DNA of 5,614 nucleotides, from assembly GCA_938022295.1 (NCBI GenBank), contig CALIDR010000064.1:1-5614 (forward strand). The letters run 5' to 3'. How positions within the stretch are numbered: the first letter of the stretch is position 1; each line of letters starts with the position of its first letter. This stretch comes from an uncultured Burkholderiaceae bacterium. GTDB taxonomy: Bacteria; Pseudomonadota; Gammaproteobacteria; Burkholderiales; Burkholderiaceae_C. This document shows, in pieces, positions 1 through 5,563 of this stretch. The position numbers and the translations under genes are program-made. A model generated the notes under the pieces. That model ran no database searches, was not told where the DNA came from, and worked only from the letters and a program-made list of their open reading frames with translations.

Positions 1-761
1 AGCGCGATGCGGTCCGGGCGCAGCTCGCCGACCTGCGCCACCGTGCGCGCGAGCGACTCGGGCGTCTGCCTGGGCAGGCCGTAGATCAGGTCGACGTTGG
101 TCGACTCGAACCCCAGGCGCCGCGCCGCGTCCATCAGGTCGCGCACCATCTCGAACGACTGCACCCGGTGCACCGCCTTCTGCACCTGGGGGTCGAAGTC
201 CTGCACGCCGAAGCTGATGCGGTTGAAGCCGACCGCGGCCAGGTGGCGCAGCCGCGCCTCGGTGACGGTGCGCGGGTCGACCTCGATCGACACCTCGGCG
301 CCCGGCGCGATGCGGAACCGCCGCCGCAGCGCGTCCATCAGCGCCGCGAGCTCGGCGTCGCTCATGAAGGTCGGCGAGCCGCCGCCGAAATGCAGCTGCG
401 ACACCGCCTGCCCGCTGCCGAGGACGCCGGCGTGCAGCTCGATCTCGATGCCGAGCGCGGCCAGGTACTCGGCCGCGCGCTCGTGGTGGCGCGTGATGAC
501 CTTGTTGCACGCGCAGTAGTAGCACACCGACTCGCAGAACGGGATGTGCACGTAGATCGACAGCGGCGTCGTGCCGCCGACCGTCGCGCCCTGCGCGCGC
601 TGCGTCAGCGCCTGCGCGTACTCGGCCGGGCCGAACGCCTCGACGAAGCGGTCGGCCGTCGGGTACGACGTGTAGCGCGGCCCGGGAACGTCCAGCCGCG
701 CCAGCATCTCCGGCGTCAGCACCGGCACGTCGCTCGCCGCTTTGGCCACCGGCGCGTCCAT
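1..761 (-). CDS. hemN: HemN, oxygen-independent coproporphyrinogen III dehydrogenase (radical SAM), 5' part only
   Basis: This cytoplasmic enzyme converts coproporphyrinogen III to protoporphyrinogen IX without O2, using S-adenosylmethionine and a [4Fe-4S] cluster, and so keeps heme synthesis running at low oxygen. Translating the minus strand from ATG at 761 gives 253 intact codons before the left edge; the family is about 450-460 residues, so a little over half is present. Visible hallmarks are GPRYTSYPTADRF (about residues 27-39), the radical SAM motif HIPFCESVCYYCAC with C76, C80 and C83 as cluster ligands plus C85, the preceding Tyr70 (SIYVHIPF), the SAM-contacting FGGGSPT (125-131), VSIEVDPR and FNRISFGVQDF, and DLIYGLPRQT. 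These separate it from the HemW-like paralogues, which lack the N-terminal GPRYTSYPT segment. No Shine-Dalgarno sequence precedes the ATG. It diverges from fnr and an FNR box lies just upstream, which suggests induction at low oxygen. Confidence 0.97.
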   Translation of the reverse strand, partial: MDAPVAKAASDVPVLTPEMLARLDVPGPRYTSYPTADRFVEAFGPAEYAQALTQRAQGATVGGTTPLSIYVHIPFCESVCYYCACNKVITRHHERAAEYLAALGIEIELHAGVLGSGQAVSQLHFGGGSPTFMSDAELAALMDALRRRFRIAPGAEVSIEVDPRTVTEARLRHLAAVGFNRISFGVQDFDPQVQKAVHRVQSFEMVRDLMDAARRLGFESTNVDLIYGLPRQTPESLARTVAQVGELRPDRIA

Positions 762-773
762 GCCGCGATGGTG
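761..773 (-). promoter_or_regulatory. Putative hemN -10 element and start point at the start codon
   Basis: With +1 placed at the A of the hemN ATG (761), the -12 to -7 hexamer on the minus strand is CACCAT (773-768). This matches TATAAT at only 3 of 6 positions, but these include the important second A and final T. Class II FNR promoters often have poor -35 regions and imperfect -10 elements because the activator contacts polymerase. The spacing to the FNR box fits exactly, while the hexamer is weak, so this is a tentative prediction. Confidence 0.35.
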
Positions 774-795
774 CCCATCGGGATGGCGCAGGGGG

Positions 796-809
796 TTGAC
801 GTGAATCAA
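796..809. promoter_or_regulatory. FNR/Anr box (TTGAC-GTGA-ATCAA) in the hemN-fnr divergent region
   Basis: The sequence matches the FNR consensus TTGAT-N4-ATCAA at 9 of 10 positions; read on the minus strand it begins with a perfect TTGAT half-site. It lies in the 173-bp gap between hemN and an FNR-family gene whose product has the matching E-SR recognition residues. Its centre (802.5) is exactly 41.5 bp upstream of the A of the hemN start codon, the classical class II activator position if transcription starts at that base. It could also influence fnr in the other direction. Anr/FNR control of hemN is established in Pseudomonas and other proteobacteria; operation here is inferred. Confidence 0.85.
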
Positions 810-847
810 TCCGATCGCATCGCGGGCATCGGGCGAAACCCGCCGAT

Positions 848-861
848 TTGAGGCATATCAT
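848..861. promoter_or_regulatory. Second, weaker FNR-like box (TTGAG-GCAT-ATCAT) overlapping a possible fnr -10
   Basis: This site matches TTGAT-N4-ATCAA at 8 of 10 positions, with one mismatch in each half. Its centre (854.5) is 52 bp from that of the stronger box, close to five helical turns, so both would sit on about the same face of the DNA. The right half contains TATCAT (856-861), a 5 of 6 match to a sigma-70 -10 element, which would start fnr transcription near 868 and leave a leader of about 67 nt. I see no convincing -35 at the right spacing. If both readings hold, FNR bound here would block its own promoter, that is, negative autoregulation. Chance occurrence is possible. Confidence 0.45.
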
Positions 862-934
862 CCCGACTGCCGACGCGCCGGCACTGTCGAGGCGCGAGAC
901 GGCGAGCCGGACCCATCGTCGAGACGCCGCGCCC

Positions 935-1672
935 ATGACGACCCTGCCCCCGATCCGCCCGGACACGTTCCGCGTCGCCTGCTCCAGCTGCAACCTGCGC
1001 GAGCTGTGCCTGCCGGTCGGGCTGTCGCACGACGACCTCGAGCAGCTCGACACGATGGTCGCCACCCGCCGCAGCATCGCCCGCGGCGAGACGCTGTTCC
1101 GCAGCGGCGACCCGTTCCAGTCGCTGTACGCGGTGCGCACCGGCTTCTTCAAGACCTGCGTGGCGTCCGAGGACGGGCGCGACCAGGTCACCGGCTTCCA
1201 GATGGCAGGCGAGCTGCTCGGCCTGGACGGCATCAGCACCGACCGCCACAGCGTCGACGCCGTCGCGCTGGAGGACTCGCAGGTCTGCGTGATCCCGTAC
1301 GACAAGCTGGAGGATCTGTCGCGCGAGTTCACGAACCTGCAGCACCAGTTCCACAAGATCATGAGCCGTGAGATCGTGCGCGACCACGGCGTGATGCTGC
1401 TGCTGGGCAGCATGCGCGCCGAGGAGCGGCTGGCCGCGTTCCTGCTCAACCTGACGCAGCGCCTGCAGGCGCGGGGGTTCTCGGCGTCGTCGCTGATCCT
1501 GCGCATGACGCGCGAGGAGATCGGCAGCTACCTCGGGCTCAAGCTCGAGACGGTGAGCCGCACGTTCTCGAAGTTCCAGGAGGACGGCCTGCTCGAGGTC
1601 AAGCAGCGCCAGATCCAGATCCTCGACCAGGCCGGCCTGCAGAAGCTCGTCAACGGCACGGCGGCCTGCTGA
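935..1672 (+). CDS. fnr: FNR/Anr-type oxygen-sensing transcription regulator (Crp/Fnr family, [4Fe-4S])
   Basis: This cytoplasmic regulator holds an O2-labile [4Fe-4S] cluster; without oxygen it dimerises and binds TTGAT-N4-ATCAA sites. From ATG at 935 it has 245 residues, normal for the family. An N-terminal cysteine motif gives C16, C19 and C25, and C118 (SQVCVIPY) is the fourth ligand, matching E. coli C20, C23, C29 and C122 with a constant offset of four. The cyclic-nucleotide-binding-like barrel spans about 30-125. The dimer helix keeps D150, the counterpart of E. coli D154 that prevents dimerisation in air. The helix-turn-helix (about 190-215) carries E205, S208 and R209, the FNR-specific DNA contacts. 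The frame is open upstream to a TTG at 848, giving 29 more residues, but those look unlike any FNR N-terminus and the TTG lies in an FNR-like box, so 935 is preferred. Only a weak GAG (921-923) serves as ribosome site. Extra cysteines occur at C75 and at the very C-terminus (C245). It converges on the cco operon and diverges from hemN. Confidence 0.97.
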   Translation: MTTLPPIRPDTFRVACSSCNLRELCLPVGLSHDDLEQLDTMVATRRSIARGETLFRSGDPFQSLYAVRTGFFKTCVASEDGRDQVTGFQMAGELLGLDGISTDRHSVDAVALEDSQVCVIPYDKLEDLSREFTNLQHQFHKIMSREIVRDHGVMLLLGSMRAEERLAAFLLNLTQRLQARGFSASSLILRMTREEIGSYLGLKLETVSRTFSKFQEDGLLEVKQRQIQILDQAGLQKLVNGTAAC

Positions 1673-1681
1673 GCCTCGCGG

Positions 1682-1716
1682 CGGCCGGTCCGGCCGGGCT
1701 TGCGCTACCGGCCCGG
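1682..1716. terminator. GC-rich inverted repeats between convergent fnr and the cco operon, possible shared terminator
   Basis: The 32-bp gap between the fnr stop (1672) and the convergent operon's last stop (1705-1707) contains CGGCCG-GTC-CGGCCG (1682-1696), able to form a 6-bp stem with a 3-nt loop. An overlapping repeat pairs CCGGGC (1694-1699) with GCCCGG (1711-1716). Neither strand has a run of T after the stem, so it is not a classical intrinsic terminator; in such GC-rich DNA the repeats may be partly fortuitous. The location, where both transcription units end, is the main support. Confidence 0.3.
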
Positions 1717-1965
1717 CGCGTCGGCCTCGTGCGGCGGGGTGCTCAACAGCTGCGAGAGCGCACTGCCGGCCGCGATCACGCCCCAGAAGATGAAGAACGT
1801 GACGGTGTAGACGGCCATCGGCGGCCAGTCGATCGGCGCGCCGCCGAACCAGTGCAGGCTGCGCGGGTCGACGACGGCGAACGTCAGCATCTCGAGCACG
1901 CCGGCCATCAGGAACGACGGCCACAGCACCGTCATCGCGAGGCGGGCGAGCGGCGGTGTGGCCAT
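1705..1965 (-). CDS. Small two-helix inner-membrane protein of unknown function at the end of the cco operon
   Basis: The 86-residue product has two strongly hydrophobic segments, about 9-31 (from LAMTVLWPSF to TFAVV) and about 49-71 (from PMAVYTVTFF to ALSQL), joined by a short loop rich in aromatic residues (VDPRSLHWFGGAPIDW). It ends in a polar tail of about 14 residues. It contains no cysteine, no heme motif and no metal-binding cluster that I can see. It is not CcoS, which has one helix and an acidic tail, and it is not CcoQ. Similar small membrane proteins are, to my recollection, common at this place in Burkholderiales cco clusters, but I know of no assigned function. The ATG at 1965 lies 27 bp after the FixH-like stop without a clear Shine-Dalgarno sequence, so it may depend on translational coupling or on another start such as Met11. 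Its position and topology suggest a part in assembly or stability of the cbb3 oxidase; this is inference. Confidence 0.8.
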   Translation of the reverse strand: MATPPLARLAMTVLWPSFLMAGVLEMLTFAVVDPRSLHWFGGAPIDWPPMAVYTVTFFIFWGVIAAGSALSQLLSTPPHEADAPGR

Positions 1966-1992
1966 CGTCGCAGCCGGGCTTCGAGCGTGCCG

Positions 1993-2238
1993 TCAGTCCG
2001 CCGCCGGCGTGGCGGCGTGGTTGCGCGCCTGCATCGCCGGGCTCGTCGCCGTCGGGGCGTGCGAGCCGGTCTGGCGCGCCGAGGTGTCGAGCACCGGGTC
2101 GGCGCCGCGGATCGCGATCACCGCCGTCACGATGCCGGCCACGACGACCGTCAGCGGCCCCCCGATCACGAGCCAGACCATGCCGACGCGCCACCAGGGC
2201 GTCGTGGGCGGGGCGGGGTGCGCTCGGGCTCGGCTCAT
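1993..2238 (-). CDS. Short FixH/CcoH-like single-helix membrane protein (cbb3 oxidase assembly)
   Basis: The 81-residue product has a short polar N-terminus, then PWWRVGMVWLVIGGP leading into one transmembrane helix (about 18-43), followed by IAIRGADPVLDT and a low-complexity Ala/Thr/Pro tail. The PWW-x-GMVWLVIGGP segment, the helix and the following ADPV resemble the N-terminal part of FixH/CcoH proteins, which sit next to ccoG and are needed for stable cbb3 oxidase in Rhodobacter capsulatus. Typical FixH proteins are about 150-170 residues and continue with a DYYKxGL-like stretch and a periplasmic beta-rich domain; both are missing here. No frameshift is evident: the reading frame ends cleanly at TGA (1995-1993) and a strong AGGAGA (2250-2245) lies 6 nt before ATG 2238. 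It follows ccoG by 26 bp. It is either a genuinely short lineage form of CcoH or an unrelated anchor protein with a similar helix. Confidence 0.75.
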   Translation of the reverse strand: MSRARAHPAPPTTPWWRVGMVWLVIGGPLTVVVAGIVTAVIAIRGADPVLDTSARQTGSHAPTATSPAMQARNHAATPAAD

Positions 2239-2264
2239 CGGGTGTCTCCTGGAAGGCGCACGCT

Positions 2265-3746
2265 TCAGCGCGGCACGATGAAGGTCGATTTTTCCACGAC
2301 GACGGCGGTGTCGTGGTCGGCGTCGGCCAGGCGCTCGATGCGGAACGTCACCGGGTGCGCGCCCGGGCCCGCGGCGCTCGCCGCCTCGGGCGGGATGCGC
2401 ACCGCCACCGGCACCCAGCGCGCCGCGGCGGCACCCACGCGCAGTTCGTCGCCGCCGGTGTCGATGCGCGCGCCGTCGATGCCGCCGGCCGTGATCAGGT
2501 AGCGCTGCTCGCGTTCGAGCGCGTTCATGATCTGCACCTGGTACACGTTCTCGATCCAGCCGTCCTCGACGAGGCGGGCGAGCGAGGCGCGGTCGCGCAC
2601 GACGTCGACCTTGAACGGCGCGCGCAGCGCGATGCTCACCCCCATCGCGATCACGATCAGCGCGAGCACCGCGGTGTAGACGAGCACCCGCGGCCGGAAG
2701 GCGCGCCGGATCATCTGCGCCCTCGTCCAGTGGTTGGCCATGCCGTTCTGCGTCGCGTAGCGCACCAGGCCGCGCGGGTACTGCATCTTGTCCATCACCG
2801 AGTCGCAGACGTCGATGCACGCCGCGCAGCCGATGCACTCGTACTGCAGGCCGTTGCGGATGTCGATGCCGGTCGGGCAGACCTGCACGCACAGCCCGCA
2901 GTCGATGCAGTGACCGAGGTTGGCGGCCTTGAGGTCGGTCTTGCGCCCGCGCGTGCCGCGCGGCTCGCCGCGCTCGGCGTCGTAGCTGATGATCATCGTG
3001 TCCTTGTCGAACATCGCGCTCTGGAAGCGTGCGTACGGACACATGTACTTGCAGACCTGCTCGCGCATCCAGCCGGCGTTGCCGTAGGTCGCGAAGCCGT
3101 AGAACAGGACCCAGAACGTCTCCCACGGCCCGAGGCCGAACGCGGCGATCGAGGGCACCAGCTCGCGGATCGGCGAGAAGTAGCCGACGAACGTGATGCC
3201 GGTCCACAGCGCGATCGCGGCCCAGGCGGCGTGCTTGGCGGCGAAGCGCCACAGGCGGTCGGCCGTCCACGGCCCGGCGTCGCGCTTCATGCGCTGCGCG
3301 CGGTCGCCCTCGATCTTGCGCTCCACCCACATGAAGATCTCGGTGTAGACCGTCTGCGGGCAGGCGTAGCCGCACCACAGCCGCCCGGCGATCGCGGTGA
3401 AGAGGAACAGCGAGTACGCCGAGATGACGAGCAGCCCCGTCAGGTAGATGAAGTCCTGCGGGTAGAGGACGAGGCCGAAGATGTAGAACCGCCGCGCGCC
3501 GAGGTCGAACAGCACCGCCTGGCGCGCGTTCCACTCGAGCCACGGCAGGCCGTAGAAGACGACCTGCGTCAGCCACACGAGCGCCCACCGCCAGCCGGCG
3601 AACCAGCCGCTGACAGCGCGGGCGTAGATCTTCTTCTGCTTCTGGTACAGCGAGACGACCTCGGCGGCGACGTCGTCGGTCGTCGCCGGGGCCGGCCCGG
3701 CGCCCGCGGTTTCGGCGGCGCGCGGGGACGCCGTACTGCCGGTCAC
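2265..3746 (-). CDS. ccoG: CcoG (FixG/RdxA), membrane polyferredoxin for cbb3 oxidase copper assembly
   Basis: This inner-membrane iron-sulfur protein is needed for maturing the copper-containing CcoN subunit; the Rhodobacter capsulatus homologue was reported to reduce Cu(II) to Cu(I). The product has 493 residues. After an Ala/Pro-rich N-terminus come membrane segments near 53-70, 87-118, 168-190, 205-225 and 354-374. WCGYACPQTVYTEIF (C125, C129) and CKYMCPYARFQ (C232, C236) are family hallmarks. Two [4Fe-4S] ferredoxin motifs follow: C280, C283, C286, C290 (ending CP) and C304, C307, C310, C314 (ending CD, normal for CcoG). The last 115 or so residues form the periplasmic Ig-like domain expected of FixG proteins. 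Length is normal and no key residue is missing. The start is GTG at 3746, 29 bp after the ccoP stop, with an AGAGAG ribosome site (3760-3755). Confidence 0.97.
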   Translation of the reverse strand: MTGSTASPRAAETAGAGPAPATTDDVAAEVVSLYQKQKKIYARAVSGWFAGWRWALVWLTQVVFYGLPWLEWNARQAVLFDLGARRFYIFGLVLYPQDFIYLTGLLVISAYSLFLFTAIAGRLWCGYACPQTVYTEIFMWVERKIEGDRAQRMKRDAGPWTADRLWRFAAKHAAWAAIALWTGITFVGYFSPIRELVPSIAAFGLGPWETFWVLFYGFATYGNAGWMREQVCKYMCPYARFQSAMFDKDTMIISYDAERGEPRGTRGRKTDLKAANLGHCIDCGLCVQVCPTGIDIRNGLQYECIGCAACIDVCDSVMDKMQYPRGLVRYATQNGMANHWTRAQMIRRAFRPRVLVYTAVLALIVIAMGVSIALRAPFKVDVVRDRASLARLVEDGWIENVYQVQIMNALEREQRYLITAGGIDGARIDTGGDELRVGAAAARWVPVAVRIPPEAASAAGPGAHPVTFRIERLADADHDTAVVVEKSTFIVPR

Positions 3747-3754
3747 GAGGAACG

Positions 3755-3760
3755 CTCTCT
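3755..3760 (-). promoter_or_regulatory. Ribosome binding site AGAGAG for the GTG start of ccoG
   Basis: AGAGAG on the minus strand lies 8 nt before GTG 3746. It is the only purine-rich stretch suitably placed in the 29-bp ccoP-ccoG gap and supports the GTG start; the frame has no ATG start farther upstream. Confidence 0.55.
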
Positions 3761-3775
3761 AGGCCTGCGAGGAAA

Positions 3776-4690
3776 TCACTGCCCCGCGACCCGGGTCGGG
3801 TTGGACAGGCCCCACACGTAGGCGCCGAGGACGTGGATCTGCTCGGGCGTGAGCAGGCGCGCCTGCGCCGGCATCACGTTGTTGATGCCGTTGGTGATCG
3901 CGCGCACGATCGCCGCCTCGCCCCAGCCGTGCAGCCAGACGTTGTTCGTCAGGTCGGGCGCGCCCACCGCCTGGTTACCCTTGCCGTCGGCGCCGTGGCA
4001 GGCCGCGCAGACGACGAACTTCGGCTGCCCGAGCTGCGCGAAGACCGGGTTGTGCGCCGTGCCCGACAGGCTCATCACGTAGTGCGCGACGTTGCGCACG
4101 TCCTCGCTCGAGCCGACCGCCGCCGCCATCGGCGGCATCACGCCGTTGCGGCCGTTCGTGATCGTCTCCACGATCTGCTCGTGGCTGCCGCCCCACTGCC
4201 ACTCGTTGTCGGTCAGGTTCGGGAAGCCGAGGCTGCCGCGGCCGTCGGAGCCGTGGCACTGCGCGCAGTTGTTGAGGAACAGCCGCTGGCCGATCTCCAT
4301 CGCCTGGGGGTCGCGCGCCAGTTCCTCGGCCGGCAGGCTGGCGAACTTGGCGTACACCGGCGCCATCGACGCCTCGAGGCGCGCGCGCTCGCGCTGGTAC
4401 TGCTCGGCCGACGACCAGCCGGCCGTGCCCTGGAAGCTGCCCAGGCCCGGGTACAGCGCGAGGTACACCGCGGCGAAGACGACCGTGATCACGAACAGGT
4501 ACATCCACCAGCGCGGCAGCGGGTTGTTCAGCTCGCGAAGGTCCTCGTCCCAGACGTGGCCGGTCGTGTTGTCATTGGCCATCACCTTGCGCTTGCTGGC
4601 GATGATCAGCAGGCCCAGGCACGCCAACAGGCTGACCACCGTGACGGCGGCGATGAAGATCGACCAGCCGCTGCTGAAGAAATCACTCAC
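3776..4690 (-). CDS. ccoP: CcoP, di-heme cytochrome c subunit of cbb3 oxidase
   Basis: CcoP takes electrons from soluble cytochrome c and passes them to CcoO and CcoN; it is anchored in the inner membrane with its hemes in the periplasm. From GTG at 4690 it has 304 residues, the usual size. Two transmembrane segments (about 10-32 and 61-81) flank a cytoplasmic loop with the family signature GHVWDEDLRELNNPLPRWW, and the second runs into LYPGLGSFQGTAGW. Two heme c sites follow: CAQCH (C142, C145, H146) with axial Met185 in NGVMPPM, and CAACH (C228, C231, H232) with axial Met273 in NVMPAQ. The frame is open upstream to 4765, but those 25 residues are Arg-rich, overlap ccoQ and have no equivalent in CcoP. 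The GTG has a perfect AGGAGG 5 nt upstream and overlaps the ccoQ stop by 8 bp, which suggests translational coupling. Confidence 0.97.
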   Translation of the reverse strand: MSDFFSSGWSIFIAAVTVVSLLACLGLLIIASKRKVMANDNTTGHVWDEDLRELNNPLPRWWMYLFVITVVFAAVYLALYPGLGSFQGTAGWSSAEQYQRERARLEASMAPVYAKFASLPAEELARDPQAMEIGQRLFLNNCAQCHGSDGRGSLGFPNLTDNEWQWGGSHEQIVETITNGRNGVMPPMAAAVGSSEDVRNVAHYVMSLSGTAHNPVFAQLGQPKFVVCAACHGADGKGNQAVGAPDLTNNVWLHGWGEAAIVRAITNGINNVMPAQARLLTPEQIHVLGAYVWGLSNPTRVAGQ

Positions 4691-4898
4691 GACCACCTCC
4701 TGCGTTCGCGCCCGTGCGCGCTTGTGGTGTCGGCGTCGCGCCGCCTTCGGCGCCGCCGGGTTCACTGTCGATGAAGGGCAGCTGCGCGGCCGCGTCGTGC
4801 GCGCTGCGCCGCTTGCTGCTCCAGGTCCAGGCGACCAGGGCCAGGAACAGCACCAGGCCGGCCACCGTCACCAGGCTGCGCCAGTCGTTGACGTCCAT
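4683..4898 (-). CDS. ccoQ: CcoQ, small accessory subunit of cbb3 oxidase
   Basis: CcoQ (FixQ) is a small single-helix protein that associates with CcoP and stabilises the cbb3 complex, also when oxygen is present. The 71-residue product starts MDVNDWRSLVTVAG, has one helix (about 8-26, ending AWTW), then SSKRR and the AAQLPFIDSE motif typical of betaproteobacterial CcoQ. The basic residues after the helix and the acidic residues before it fit an N-outside, C-inside orientation. The last 26 or so residues are a low-complexity Gly/Ala/Pro/Thr tail, and the protein is somewhat longer than the common 50-60 residues. ATG 4898 has GGAGG (4911-4907) 8 nt upstream and follows ccoO by 19 bp. Its stop overlaps the ccoP start (GTGAGTGA). 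Confidence 0.93.
   Translation of the reverse strand: MDVNDWRSLVTVAGLVLFLALVAWTWSSKRRSAHDAAAQLPFIDSEPGGAEGGATPTPQARTGANAGGGRE
4696..4701 (-). promoter_or_regulatory. Ribosome binding site AGGAGG that fixes the ccoP start
   Basis: A perfect AGGAGG on the minus strand lies 5 nt before GTG 4690, inside the end of ccoQ. It decides for the 304-residue CcoP over a longer form starting at ATG 4765. Confidence 0.85.
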
Positions 4899-4917
4899 CG
4901 CGCTCGCCTCCGCGTCG

Positions 4918-5538
4918 TCACTTGAAGGCCGTGCCGAGCACCTGCAGGTACGCGATCACGGCGTCCATCTCGGTCTTGCCGCGCACGTCGTCGGCGGCCT
5001 TGGCGACTTCCTCTTCGGTGTACGGCACGCCGAGCCGGCGCAGCGCGTTCATCCGCGAGGCCATCGACGCCGGGTCGACCGTCGCGGTGGCGAGCCACGG
5101 GTACGCCGGCATGTTCGACTCCGGCACCAGGTCGCGCGGGTTCATCAGGTGGACGCGGTGCCACTCGTCGCTGTAGCGCCCGCCCACGCGGTGCAGGTCG
5201 GGGCCGGTGCGCTTGCTGCCCCACTGGAACGGATGGTCGTAGACGTACTCGCCGGCCAGCGAGAACTGGCCGTAGCGCAGCGTCTCGGCGCGGAACGGCC
5301 GCACCATCTGCGAGTGGCAGTTGTAGCAGCCCTCGCGGATGTAGACGTCGCGCCCGGCGAGCTGCAGCGCGGTGTAGGGCCTGAGGCCCTCGACCGGCTG
5401 CGTCGTCGACTTCTGGAAGAACAGCGGGACGATCTCGACGATGCCACCGATCGCGACCGTGACCAGGATCAGGACGATCATCAGGAAGTTGCTGGTCTCG
5501 ATCTTCTCGTGACCGCGGGGCTGGGCGTGTTGTGCCAT
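4918..5538 (-). CDS. ccoO: CcoO, mono-heme cytochrome c subunit of cbb3 oxidase
   Basis: CcoO relays electrons from CcoP to the heme-copper catalytic subunit CcoN and is part of the core complex in the inner membrane. The product has 206 residues, the normal size. An N-terminal anchor (about 18-40, NFLMIVLILV to EIVPLFF) is followed by the periplasmic domain. The heme c site is CYNCH (C71, C74, H75) in the highly conserved REGCYNCHSQMVRPF, and the axial ligand is Met143 in ESNMPAYPWL. TGPDLHRVGGRYSDEWH is another conserved stretch. ATG 5538 is preceded by AGGAG (5552-5548) and lies 25 bp after the ccoN stop. Nothing appears to be missing. Confidence 0.98.
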   Translation of the reverse strand: MAQHAQPRGHEKIETSNFLMIVLILVTVAIGGIVEIVPLFFQKSTTQPVEGLRPYTALQLAGRDVYIREGCYNCHSQMVRPFRAETLRYGQFSLAGEYVYDHPFQWGSKRTGPDLHRVGGRYSDEWHRVHLMNPRDLVPESNMPAYPWLATATVDPASMASRMNALRRLGVPYTEEEVAKAADDVRGKTEMDAVIAYLQVLGTAFK

Positions 5539-5563
5539 GGCTCTTTGCTCCTGTACGGCTCGA

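Noticed and set aside
168..851. Plus-strand open frames opposite hemN (168-851 and 97-519)
   Set aside because: They are antisense to the conserved hemN frame with its radical SAM motif, and the products are Arg-rich and featureless.
848..934. N-terminal extension of FNR from TTG 848
   Set aside because: The added 29 residues do not resemble any FNR N-terminus, the TTG lies inside an FNR-like box and possible promoter, and ATG 935 gives the normal length.
762..934. Small gene or regulatory RNA in the hemN-fnr gap
   Set aside because: No short frame with a ribosome site and no convincing terminator-like hairpin was seen; FNR boxes and promoters account for the region.
806..2194. Long minus-strand open frame (462 codons) opposite fnr
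   Set aside because: Its composition is Arg/Ala/Asp-rich with no domain, and it runs through fnr in antisense and into the small membrane protein and FixH-like genes out of frame. The fnr frame explains the sequence.
1956..3821. Long plus-strand open frame (621 codons) opposite ccoG and the FixH-like gene
   Set aside because: Its product is a low-complexity Arg/Ala/Val/His-rich sequence without a recognisable domain. It is the antisense shadow of ccoG, whose frame carries two ferredoxin motifs; such frames are common in GC-rich DNA.
4888..4901. FNR-like sequence TTGAC-GTCC-ATCGC at the start of ccoQ
   Set aside because: It matches the consensus at only about 7 of 10 positions, lies over the ccoQ start codon within a tight operon, and is explained by the codons for MDVN.
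3833..4925. Plus-strand open frames opposite ccoP and ccoQ
   Set aside because: These are shadows of the heme-binding CcoP frame, with no motif or ribosome site of their own.
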